A DNA stretch of 8,052 nucleotides from Archaeoglobus sp. (lineage in GTDB: Archaea > Halobacteriota > Archaeoglobi > Archaeoglobales > Archaeoglobaceae), in assembly GCA_003978865.1 (NCBI GenBank), contig QNXS01000059.1:1-8052 (forward strand), given 5' to 3'. A program made the translations under genes and the position numbers. The notes below the pieces were generated by a model, which saw nothing but the letters and a program-made list of their open reading frames with translations, ran no database searches and was not told where the DNA came from. Below are positions 1 to 5,742 of the stretch, piece by piece (within the stretch, counting starts at the first letter, position 1; the number at the start of each line of letters is the position of its first letter).

Positions 1-2
1 GG

Positions 3-71
3 AAGTCATCGATAAGAAAAGATATTGGCTGGATTTTGAGAAATATGGGATTTGTTGTTGTTCACGTTTAA
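3..71 (+). CDS. possible 3' end of an upstream gene (partial)
   Basis: The frame starting at base 3 is open from the window edge to a TAA at 69-71 and is followed by T-rich DNA. It would end in residues like WILRNMGFVVVHV, a plausible globular C-terminus. The frame starting at base 2 is also open, to a TAG at 125-127, but its last part is an odd Cys/Leu/Phe-rich stretch running into the promoter repeats, so I prefer the shorter one. Only about 22 residues are visible and no family can be named. It could be chance, or the minus strand could be the coding one. Confidence 0.25.
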   Translation, partial: KSSIRKDIGWILRNMGFVVVHV

Positions 72-91
72 TTTTTCTTCACTCTCTGATT

Positions 92-171
92 TACTTAATG
101 TTTTACTTAATGTTTTCAGTGGTTTAGCATACACATGTATCTACATATCTATCTACACTGTTTTTTACTAT
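92..171 (+). promoter_or_regulatory. array of TAC-starting hexamers at 12-bp spacing, candidate activator (EarA-type) boxes
   Basis: Hexamers beginning with TAC occur at 92 (TACTTA), 104 (TACTTA), 130 (TACACA), 142 (TACATA), 154 (TACACT) and 166 (TACTAT). Spacing is exactly 12 bp within each group (92-104, and 130-142-154-166), with a 26-bp step between the groups. Longer identities support the repeat: TTTACTTAATG is present twice in tandem (90-100 and 102-112), and TATCTACA twice (138-145 and 150-157). The array ends just upstream of the purine-rich and TATA elements of flaB, where an archaeal activator would bind. From memory, the methanococcal archaellum activator EarA recognises TACATA boxes, repeated upstream of the BRE of the first fla gene. 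An EarA-like gene lies at the other end of this operon. The assignment to EarA is inference. Confidence 0.6.
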
Positions 172-181
172 GTTAAAAACA

Positions 182-198
182 AAGAAGGCATATATATG
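182..198 (+). promoter_or_regulatory. candidate BRE and TATA box of the fla operon
   Basis: A purine-rich stretch (AAGAAGGCA, 182-190) resembling a BRE precedes TATATATG (191-198). With the TATA box at about -30 to -23, transcription would begin near 220-222, giving a short leader that keeps the second half of the ribosome binding site. An alternative core promoter uses TTAAAAAC at 173-180 and would start near 203, giving a leader of about 29 nt with the whole site. The first has the better BRE; the second gives a more conventional leader. Confidence 0.5.
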
Positions 199-219
199 GT
201 AATAATAATAACCATTATT

Positions 220-229
220 GAGGTGAGGT
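220..229 (+). promoter_or_regulatory. flaB ribosome binding site, overlapping double GAGGT
   Basis: GAGGTGAGGT holds two overlapping GAGGT matches to the 3' end of archaeal 16S rRNA, just before the GTG at 232. This decides the non-ATG start. A weak AT-only inverted repeat (AATAAT at 204-209, ATTATT at 214-219) lies immediately upstream. Confidence 0.75.
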
Positions 230-231
230 AA

Positions 232-900
232 GTGGTTAAGAGATTTAGAAAAAATGAGAAAGGAGCGATAGGCATAGAAACACTGATAGTCTTTATAGCA
301 ATGGTCTTGGTTGCAGCAGTGAGTGCTGCAGTTTTGATACAGACAGTTGGCTTCCTACAGCAGAAAGCAATGGCGACTGGTAGGGAAACAACGAAAGAAG
401 TAGCAAGCGGTCTTAAAATTGCTCAGGTTATTGGTTATGATCCGGACGCTCCCGGTGGTAACATAACAAGACTTGCGGTTCTTGTGGAACCAAATACTGG
501 CGGTCAACCTATTGATTTAAGCAAAGTAACTATTACAATAAGCAACGGTAAGAGTGCTGCTGTACTGCAGTACAGTAACACGAATGCATTTACAGATCTC
601 ACAAAGGGTGGAGATCTGTTTAGTCCAACTCTCAATGCATGGAACTCAACCTACCTCGGCTCTACAAACTTTGGTATAATTGTTCTTCAGGATCCGGATG
701 GCTCAATAACTGCTACAACCCCAACCATGAACTCTGGTGACAAAGTTGCCCTCACCATAAACGTATCCTCAGTGTTTGGTACTGGACTTGGAGTTAGTAC
801 CCATGTTACGGGGCAGGTCAGACCAGAGTTTGGTGCTCCGGGTATAATTGACTTCATAACTCCACCAGCATACACTGTGAACATAGTTGACCTCCAGTAA
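232..900 (+). CDS. flaB: archaellin, major filament subunit
   Basis: FlaB is the structural protein of the archaellum filament. The 222-residue precursor starts at GTG 232, set by the ribosome binding site just upstream. Its class III signal peptide is short and basic (MVKRFRKNEKG); the prepilin peptidase FlaK/PibD should cut after Gly11. The mature protein would begin AIGIETLIVF and continue into the long hydrophobic assembly helix (about residues 12-40, containing FIAMVLVAAVSAAVLIQT), which is typical of archaellins. The rest is a beta-rich outer domain ending in the characteristic DFITPPAY region. N-glycosylation sequons occur at N77 (NIT), N138 (NST) and N177 (NVS). The mature length of about 211 residues is normal. 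Two in-frame stop codons close the gene, and a T-rich tract follows. Only one archaellin gene is present here, whereas many archaea carry two or more in tandem. Confidence 0.97.
   Translation: MVKRFRKNEKGAIGIETLIVFIAMVLVAAVSAAVLIQTVGFLQQKAMATGRETTKEVASGLKIAQVIGYDPDAPGGNITRLAVLVEPNTGGQPIDLSKVTITISNGKSAAVLQYSNTNAFTDLTKGGDLFSPTLNAWNSTYLGSTNFGIIVLQDPDGSITATTPTMNSGDKVALTINVSSVFGTGLGVSTHVTGQVRPEFGAPGIIDFITPPAYTVNIVDLQ
560..575. repeat. 16-bp perfect palindrome inside flaB
   Basis: CTGTACTGCAGTACAG reads identically on both strands (8-bp arms, no spacer). It lies within the flaB coding region, over the codons for the middle of AVLQYS. As RNA it cannot fold without opening a loop from the centre, so it is better viewed as a DNA-level palindrome or chance. 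Confidence 0.7.
592..619 (+). repeat. 9-bp perfect inverted repeat inside flaB
   Basis: ACAGATCTC (592-600) and GAGATCTGT (611-619) are exact reverse complements separated by 10 bases. The transcript could form a clean 9-bp hairpin within the flaB message. AATGCAT copies flank it (583-589 and 634-640), and the 16-bp palindrome lies 16 bases upstream. Function is unknown; effects on mRNA stability are possible. Confidence 0.65.
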
Positions 901-952
901 TAAGTAATATATTAAAAAATTTATTTTTTTAATTATTTTTAAAAATTTTTTT
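901..952 (+). terminator. oligo-T tract after flaB, probable partial terminator
   Basis: The 67-base gap between flaB and flaC is almost pure A+T, with a T7 run at 924-930, a T5 at 936-940 and a T7 at 946-952. Archaeal RNA polymerase terminates at such tracts on the non-template strand. The later genes need far less product than the filament subunit, so leaky termination here would give abundant flaB mRNA plus some readthrough into flaC-J. A weak internal TATA-like element for flaC cannot be excluded in such AT-rich DNA. Confidence 0.6.
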
Positions 953-967
953 AGGAGGTGACGTCAG

Positions 968-1441
968 ATGCTAAAGCTATTCAAAAAGAAGGCTGAGGAT
1001 GAACCGGAAGAAGAATCTCAAGAGGAGGAGGAAGTAAAAGAAGAACCCGAAACCACGAGTAAAGGAAGTGACGAAACTGTTGAGAAAATAATGGAGGAGA
1101 GACTGAATGACATAGACAACAAACTGCCAAGAATAGACATTGCAATAAACAATCTTAAGAAAGAAGTTGATTCGCTCAAGCAGGACTTACAGAAAATGGA
1201 CGATTCTCTAAAGGATATGATGACTCTGTATGAAGTTGTTTCCTCTCAGATAAATCCCTTCGTAGGCTCATCCAAAGTAACTGCCCTTAGCATACAGAGG
1301 CTTGACAACATTGAGAATGAATTGAGAAGACTTGAACAACTTGTTGGTGATGTTGTTGACGATCTAAGAATGCTTTTCAGAAAAAGTGTAAGTCTTAAAG
1401 AAATAGTGAATCAGGTTCTCTACGAGGAGGTGTCACTATGA
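968..1441 (+). CDS. flaC: FlaC, archaellum motor collar protein
   Basis: FlaC is a cytosolic accessory protein of the euryarchaeal archaellum. With FlaD/E it forms the ring around the motor that couples it to chemotaxis through CheF. The 157-residue protein has a short basic start (MLKLFKKK), a very acidic low-complexity stretch (about residues 9-38) and a predicted coiled coil (about 40-85). The family signature MMTLYEVVSSQINPF follows at residues 84-98, then a second amphipathic helical part. The start has AGGAGGTGA at 953-961. The gene overlaps flaD by four bases (ATGA), and the flaD ribosome binding site lies in the last FlaC codons, so the two are probably translationally coupled. Length and motif fit FlaC rather than a FlaCE fusion. 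Confidence 0.9.
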   Translation: MLKLFKKKAEDEPEEESQEEEEVKEEPETTSKGSDETVEKIMEERLNDIDNKLPRIDIAINNLKKEVDSLKQDLQKMDDSLKDMMTLYEVVSSQINPFVGSSKVTALSIQRLDNIENELRRLEQLVGDVVDDLRMLFRKSVSLKEIVNQVLYEEVSL

Positions 1442-2439
1442 TTTCAGACAAACAAGATAACAGGAACATAATTTCTCTTGAAGATTTAAAAGATGATGAG
1501 AAGAATGCAGAGAATACTGAAAAAAACGAACGCAAGACTTCTCCTTACCTGTCTGATGATGAGATGAAGGAATACTTAGAAAGATACAGAGGTAAAGTTC
1601 CATCTGTTATACTCAGAGACGTTTATGAAATGCTCAAAGGCAGAAGAGTGAGTGAAAAACAAATCGATAGAATTGTTGAAAGAGTTAAATCAATGCTAAA
1701 CTCAGATAACCAGCTCAGCAGAATCGACGACATATACAGGAAGCTGGAAAGTCTGGAAAAATTACTAAGACAAGAAATTTTGGAAAGTAAAACGGAAAGT
1801 AAGGAGAAAAAAGCTGAAATTGAAGGAGATGTTGAAGGAGATGTAGAAGGCAAAGTTGGTACGCCTGAAATTAAAGGTAAAGCTGTGTTTGATTCATCCA
1901 AATTTCATGGAGGTGATGTTATGGTTTATCCTGAGCAGGTTCACGCTCATTCGCAAAATCATGCAGATGTAATTGAGAAAAAAGAGAAGTTTACCCAAGC
2001 TTACCCCCGTTACCCGGCAAAGAGAGATAGGGATTACAGATGGGAAAGTTATGAAAACTATGCAGTATCAGACGAGCCAAGACTTACAAGAATTCCAAGC
2101 GATGCTAAGAGTATAATGCTCCTGCTGAAGTGGATAGAATTTCTAATGGAGAAAGTGGGTTACGAAGGATTAGAAGATGTTCTGAACTACTACGTTGACG
2201 TGTACTGGATAAGTGAAGATGTTCTAATGTCTGTACTAAGGTATGCAAGAGGAATAAAGCTTTACCATGAAAATTCAGACTGGAGACCAATTGGCTACAT
2301 GAATGTTCAAGATCACCTGATGAGCCTGCTGTATATAGAAGCACTCAGAACGGGAAGATTCGAAAGAAATCTGATTATGGAGGTTGAAAAAGACCTGTAC
2401 AGAATGAAGAAGGAGGTAGCAGAGCTCCATGGGATTTAG
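1438..2439 (+). CDS. flaD: FlaD (FlaD/E family), archaellum collar protein
   Basis: FlaD belongs to the FlaD/E family (Arch_fla_DE domain) and works with FlaC in the cytosolic collar of the motor. The 333-residue protein has an N-terminal helical part (about residues 38-115) with a short coiled coil. A charged, low-complexity linker follows (about 116-215), including an EGDV-EGDV-EGKV repeat at 129-140. The conserved C-terminal domain (about 216-311) carries LLKWIEFLMEKVG, LNYYVDVYWISEDV and the WRPIGYMNVQDHLMSLLYIE region. It starts at the ATG 1438, which overlaps the flaC stop, after GAGGAGGTG at 1424-1432. There is no separate flaE gene, but an internal in-frame start at Met162 has a strong ribosome binding site and would give a 172-residue FlaE-like product. 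The 3' end overlaps flaF by 11 bases. Confidence 0.92.
   Translation: MISDKQDNRNIISLEDLKDDEKNAENTEKNERKTSPYLSDDEMKEYLERYRGKVPSVILRDVYEMLKGRRVSEKQIDRIVERVKSMLNSDNQLSRIDDIYRKLESLEKLLRQEILESKTESKEKKAEIEGDVEGDVEGKVGTPEIKGKAVFDSSKFHGGDVMVYPEQVHAHSQNHADVIEKKEKFTQAYPRYPAKRDRDYRWESYENYAVSDEPRLTRIPSDAKSIMLLLKWIEFLMEKVGYEGLEDVLNYYVDVYWISEDVLMSVLRYARGIKLYHENSDWRPIGYMNVQDHLMSLLYIEALRTGRFERNLIMEVEKDLYRMKKEVAELHGI
1822..1857 (+). repeat. 12-bp tandem repeat in flaD, three copies
   Basis: Three 12-base units (GAAGGAGATGTT, GAAGGAGATGTA, GAAGGCAAAGTT) encode EGDV, EGDV, EGKV. The first two differ at one base, the third is more diverged. They lie in the flexible linker between the N-terminal helices and the C-terminal domain of FlaD, where a change in copy number by replication slippage would stay in frame. 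Confidence 0.75.
1909..1923 (+). promoter_or_regulatory. internal ribosome binding site and in-frame ATG within flaD
   Basis: GGAGGTGAT (1909-1917) is followed by ATG at 1921-1923, in the flaD frame (Met162). The gap between GGAGGTG and the ATG is 5 bases, the same as for the flaD and flaJ starts in this operon. Initiation here would give a 172-residue protein consisting of part of the linker plus the whole C-terminal FlaD/E domain. The site encodes HGGDV in the linker, which shows no obvious need for those residues. Use of this start is inferred. Confidence 0.6.
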
Positions 2440-2869
2440 CGTTACTGCTGCCTTCGCTCTGATGATGATTGCATGTCTTGTAGCATTTGGAGCAGTAGTT
2501 ACAGTGCTGAATACCAATTTAAGAGCGATAAATGCAGCAGAGAACGAGCAAACAAACTTGAAGATTGAGAAATCTAACACTGATTTCAGAATTGTTTCAG
2601 TAAATGCAACAAATACAACTGTGTCAACTTACAGTTTGATAGTTGTCTTGTACAACGATGGCTCAACAACACTCAGATCAGACAAGTTTTCAGTTCTGGT
2701 GGATGGAGTTTTACAGCAAAACGTGACTTACAATGTCACGTACTTCTATCCCCTTAGTTACATGGAGTTTACTATAGACGGATTGCAGGGAACTGTTGGT
2801 TCTACTCACAGACTTGAAGTTGTTTCTGGCAATGGTATAGCAAAGTTTGCAGAATACACCGTGAGCTAA
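2429..2869 (+). CDS. flaF: FlaF, archaellum anchor/stator protein
   Basis: FlaF is a monotopic membrane protein whose outer beta-sandwich domain binds the S-layer and, with FlaG, anchors the archaellum motor. The 146-residue protein has one N-terminal membrane helix (about residues 4-27, MGFSVTAAFALMMIACLVAF) and a short helical stalk (30-45). A beta-rich outer domain with the conserved YNDGSTTLRSDKFSVLVDG-like stretch (about 75-93) follows. Sequons at N59, N62, N98 and N102 suit an extracytoplasmic location. AAGGAGGT at 2410-2417 lies inside the end of flaD and the ATG overlaps flaD by 11 bases, so coupled translation is likely. The N-terminus resembles that of FlaG (both MGFxxxAA). Confidence 0.9.
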   Translation: MGFSVTAAFALMMIACLVAFGAVVTVLNTNLRAINAAENEQTNLKIEKSNTDFRIVSVNATNTTVSTYSLIVVLYNDGSTTLRSDKFSVLVDGVLQQNVTYNVTYFYPLSYMEFTIDGLQGTVGSTHRLEVVSGNGIAKFAEYTVS

Positions 2870-2889
2870 ATTTGTTTACAATGTTGCAT

Positions 2890-2896
2890 GGAGGTG
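2890..2896 (+). promoter_or_regulatory. flaG ribosome binding site that decides the start
   Basis: GGAGGTG lies 6 bases before the ATG at 2903. An in-frame ATG at 2888 overlaps this site and has no ribosome binding site of its own, so 2903 is the better start; it also gives the MGF N-terminus shared with FlaF. Confidence 0.8.
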
Positions 2897-2902
2897 GTTG
2901 GA

Positions 2903-3355
2903 ATGGGTTTTGGAGAAAGTGCCGCTCACATAATACTTTTCATAGCCGTAGTAATAGTTGCTTCCTCTCTATCAGTCATGATGGCTACAACTGTTCAAAG
3001 AATAGCTATTGGTATGGAACAGCAGGGAAATCATGTACAAAAGTTGCTTACCACAGATTTTGAAATAATAAATGATCCAGAAAATATACCAACAAAAACT
3101 GTCGGAACTAACACAGCCTACATTTTTTACATCAAGAATACCGGAACAAACTCGTTTCCGCTGACAAACAGTACGATTACAGTAATGATAGATGGTACAC
3201 TCATATCTCCGGTGAATGTAACCACTTCACCTACACAGCTCCAACCCGGAGAGACTGGAGAAGTCGATGTTATAGCAACAATCCCCAGTGGTGATCACAC
3301 ACTGAAGATAGTTCTTTATAATGGAATTTACTCTACTCTAAAGTTCAGTGTGTAG
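2903..3355 (+). CDS. flaG: FlaG, archaellum stator protein
   Basis: FlaG is the partner of FlaF. It is a single-span membrane protein with a beta-sandwich domain outside the cell and is thought to cap or complete the FlaF-FlaG stator on the S-layer. From ATG 2903 it has 150 residues: a membrane helix at about 7-29 (AAHIILFIAVVIVASSLSVM), a helical stalk, and a beta-rich domain with the YIKNTGTNSFPL stretch and a PGETGEVDVIATIPSGDHTLKI region typical of this fold. It lies 33 bases after flaF, and its stop codon sits 9 bases before the flaH start. Assignment as FlaG rests on position, topology and the paired N-terminus; FlaF and FlaG are hard to tell apart by sequence alone. Confidence 0.87.
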   Translation: MGFGESAAHIILFIAVVIVASSLSVMMATTVQRIAIGMEQQGNHVQKLLTTDFEIINDPENIPTKTVGTNTAYIFYIKNTGTNSFPLTNSTITVMIDGTLISPVNVTTSPTQLQPGETGEVDVIATIPSGDHTLKIVLYNGIYSTLKFSV

Positions 3356-3360
3356 GTGAT
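3354..3360 (+). promoter_or_regulatory. flaH ribosome binding site
   Basis: AGGTGAT spans the flaG stop codon and lies 4 bases before ATG 3365. The GTG at 3356 falls inside this motif and has no site of its own, so the ATG is preferred. Confidence 0.65.
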
Positions 3361-3364
3361 TGGC

Positions 3365-4057
3365 ATGAAAGTGTTTTCAGTTCAGATAAAAAATGATGAA
3401 TTTCACAAAAAACTTGGTGGAGGTTTGCCTCCCGGAACAATTGCGCTAATAAAGGGAGGACACGGTAGTGGAAAGTCAATAGTATGTCAGAGGATGGTTT
3501 ATGGAATGCTGAATAATGATATTAAAATCAGTTATGTATCAACTCAGCTAACAACGACCGATTTTGTTAAGCAGATGCTTTCTCTTGGATACAACATAGT
3601 ACATCATATAATAAAAGGGAATCTCAAGTTTTTTCCAGTTTATCCCCTCATAAATGAGATGAGGGAACGGGGGGATTATACAAAGAGATTGATCTCCGCA
3701 AGGTCAATTTTTGAAAGTGATGTAGTATATATAGATAGTTTTAGTTCGCTAATAAAATTTGATATTGATGATAGAGCTGTGGTTGACCTGATGAGTTTTT
3801 TAAAGAGAATTGTTGCAACGGGAAAAGCTGTTGTGTTAACGGCAGTTGAGAACGAGTTGCCAAATTCGATTATGGAGGAGGTGGAATCGTGCGCTTCCCT
3901 GATAATTGAAACTACAACAAAGAAAGTTGGTACTGATTTGAAAAATGTCATGCTTATTAGGAAATATAATTTTGCTGTTAGCCAGTATTCAAAACAGACA
4001 GCGTTCAGAGTTGAACCGAACATAGGTCTGGTTGTAGAGATTGCTGCTGTTTCCTGA
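3365..4057 (+). CDS. flaH: FlaH, RecA/KaiC-like ATP-binding regulator of the motor
   Basis: FlaH is a cytosolic RecA-superfamily (KaiC-like) protein that binds ATP, forms a ring and interacts with FlaI to control assembly or rotation. From ATG 3365 it has 230 residues. LGGGLPPGT (17-25) leads to the Walker A motif GGHGSGKS (31-38, Lys37). VYIDSFSS holds the Walker B aspartate (Asp124). The residue after that Asp is Ser rather than the Glu of active ATPases, in line with FlaH binding nucleotide with little hydrolysis. A Ser-Thr pair (YVSTQ, 57-61) follows the third strand, as in other FlaH proteins. The length is normal. flaG lies 9 bases upstream and flaI 25 bases downstream. Confidence 0.95.
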   Translation: MKVFSVQIKNDEFHKKLGGGLPPGTIALIKGGHGSGKSIVCQRMVYGMLNNDIKISYVSTQLTTTDFVKQMLSLGYNIVHHIIKGNLKFFPVYPLINEMRERGDYTKRLISARSIFESDVVYIDSFSSLIKFDIDDRAVVDLMSFLKRIVATGKAVVLTAVENELPNSIMEEVESCASLIIETTTKKVGTDLKNVMLIRKYNFAVSQYSKQTAFRVEPNIGLVVEIAAVS

Positions 4058-4070
4058 GCGGAGTTGGGGA

Positions 4071-4078
4071 GAGGTGAT
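4071..4078 (+). promoter_or_regulatory. flaI ribosome binding site that decides the start
   Basis: GAGGTGAT lies 4 bases before ATG 4083. A longer in-frame ATG at 4041 falls inside flaH without a ribosome binding site and would add 14 unlikely residues, so 4083 is the better start. Confidence 0.8.
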
Positions 4079-4082
4079 AGAA

Positions 4083-5729
4083 ATGCAGACTACGAAATCA
4101 GATACGCTTGAAGAAGCAATTGCAAGGAACCCTCACTTGAAGGAGTACCTTACAAAATTTAAGAAAAAAGAAGGTACGATCCCCAACTTCGTTCCCTCCC
4201 TATCAAGAGATATGAAGGCTCTACCAAAACCAAACTTGATTTATCCGGTTGGAGATCCAATATTTATACATATATGGACTGATCACGCAGGAGATAAACA
4301 CTACATAGCTGTAGAACCAAGATTGAGCGAGAAGGATGAAGAAAAGTTCAACTACATAATGGACAGTATGCTTGAACTTGCACCTTATGAAAAAGTTCCT
4401 AATAGCGAGGAAGAAATGGATAAGCTGATAGATAAGCTGTTTAACAAAGTTGTAACAGTAACTAAGACGCCGAAGCAGATACAAAAAAAGAGATTCTCTT
4501 TTGGTATTAAAGTTGAAAAAATTCCAATAACCAAAGCTGAAGCTATAAAGTTTAAATATGTGATAAAGAGAGATGTGGTTGGCGTAGGCCCTCTTGAACC
4601 GCTTGTGAGAGATCCTTACATAGAGGATATTCATGTTATTGGTCCACACAACACACACGTAGTTCACAAGATCTTCGAAATGATGCCAACGAACATAGAT
4701 TTCAAAGATGATCTCTACATGTCCGAGTATCTAAAGAATCTTGGAGAGAGAATGGGCAGACCTGTGAGTGAAAGAACACCGATAGTCGATGGTTCTCTGC
4801 CCGATGGAAGTAGAATAAATATAATATATAGCACTGATGTTTCCCTTAAAGGGCCTTCATTTACTATTCGTAAGTTTACAGCCGTTCCCATAAGTATAAC
4901 CCAGCTAATTAACTGGGGAACTCTTTCAGCAGAGGTAGCAGCATATCTATGGCTCTGCTTGGAATATGGAATGAGTATATGGGTGAGTGGAGAAACTGCA
5001 AGCGGTAAGACAACAACCTTAAATGCTATCGTCCCATTTATAAAGCCTCACTCAAAAATCTACACAGCAGAAGATACGCCAGAAGTCCAAGTTCCACATC
5101 CGGTTTGGCAACAGCTTAACACGCGAGAGAGAGGCGAGGTTGGAAAAGTCGATCTCTTTGACTTGCTTAAAGCCGCTTTGAGAAGTAGGCCAGACTACAT
5201 AATAGTCGGTGAGATCAGAGGCAAGGAAGGTTCCGTTGCGTTTCAGGCAATGCAGACTGGTCACCCGGTTCTATCAACTTTTCACGCAGGCAGTGTTAAG
5301 AAGTTAATTCAGAGGTTAACCGGAGACCCGATAAATGTTCCCATAACTTTCGTTGATAATCTGAATGTTGCTCTGATTCAGCAGGCAGTTTACAGGAGAG
5401 GGCAGTTTCTCAGAAGATGCTTGGTTGTAGAAGAAATAGAGGGTTATTACGAAGATGTTGGAGGAGTTGTTACAAGGACAGTTTTTGAATGGGATTCTGT
5501 GACTGATAAGCATGTCTTCAGAGGACTCTATAACTCATACATACTTGAAAACAAGATTGCTCAAACTGCCGGTTATGAGGATCCACGACAAATCTATGAG
5601 GAAATGATGCTCAGGGCAAGAATACTTGAAAGAATGATTGAACTGAAAATTTTCAACTACTATGATGTTGTGAAGGCAATCTGGAACTTCTATAAGAAGG
5701 GAATAGAAGGTTTGCCTTTCAGACTGTAA
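4083..5729 (+). CDS. flaI: FlaI, archaellum assembly and rotation ATPase
   Basis: FlaI is the hexameric type II/IV secretion superfamily ATPase (GspE/PilT-like) that powers both filament assembly and rotation. From ATG 4083 it has 548 residues. The N-terminal domain (about 1-270) holds the VGVGPLEPLVRDPYIEDI region and the VDGSLPDGSRINI stretch seen throughout this superfamily. The C-terminal motor has Walker A GETASGKT (303-310, Lys309), an Asp box around TAEDTPEV (328-335), Walker B RPDYIIVGEIRG (369-380, Glu377) and a His box GHPVLSTFHAGS (393-404). All catalytic elements are intact, so the motor should be active. It sits between its regulator flaH and its membrane platform flaJ, with 13 bases to the latter. 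A related type IV pilus ATPase is excluded by the fla context. Confidence 0.97.
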   Translation: MQTTKSDTLEEAIARNPHLKEYLTKFKKKEGTIPNFVPSLSRDMKALPKPNLIYPVGDPIFIHIWTDHAGDKHYIAVEPRLSEKDEEKFNYIMDSMLELAPYEKVPNSEEEMDKLIDKLFNKVVTVTKTPKQIQKKRFSFGIKVEKIPITKAEAIKFKYVIKRDVVGVGPLEPLVRDPYIEDIHVIGPHNTHVVHKIFEMMPTNIDFKDDLYMSEYLKNLGERMGRPVSERTPIVDGSLPDGSRINIIYSTDVSLKGPSFTIRKFTAVPISITQLINWGTLSAEVAAYLWLCLEYGMSIWVSGETASGKTTTLNAIVPFIKPHSKIYTAEDTPEVQVPHPVWQQLNTRERGEVGKVDLFDLLKAALRSRPDYIIVGEIRGKEGSVAFQAMQTGHPVLSTFHAGSVKKLIQRLTGDPINVPITFVDNLNVALIQQAVYRRGQFLRRCLVVEEIEGYYEDVGGVVTRTVFEWDSVTDKHVFRGLYNSYILENKIAQTAGYEDPRQIYEEMMLRARILERMIELKIFNYYDVVKAIWNFYKKGIEGLPFRL

Positions 5730-5742
5730 AGGAGGTGTATCT

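Noticed and set aside
89..171. CRISPR-like array in the upstream region
   Set aside because: The repeated unit is only 6-11 bases at 12-bp spacing, with no 24-37 base repeats or spacers; it fits regulatory boxes.
196..231. Mini-ORF ATG to TAA ending directly before the flaB GTG (11 codons)
   Set aside because: Its ATG lies inside the likely TATA box, has no ribosome binding site, and would not be in the transcript under either promoter model. It is AT-repeat sequence rather than a leader peptide.
1623..1901. Minus-strand open frame of 92 codons opposite flaD
   Set aside because: It is Ser/Leu-rich, as expected from the complement of a Glu/Lys-rich coding strand. The same applies to the other minus-strand frames across the operon.
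2888..2902. Longer FlaG start at ATG 2888
   Set aside because: The codons overlap the GGAGGTG that serves ATG 2903, and they add residues before the MGF start shared with FlaF.
2872..3063. Open frame of 63 codons at the start of flaG
   Set aside because: It is the same DNA as flaG in another frame and gives a His, Ser and Cys-rich non-globular sequence.
4041..4082. Longer FlaI start at ATG 4041
   Set aside because: It begins inside flaH without a ribosome binding site, while ATG 4083 has a good one.
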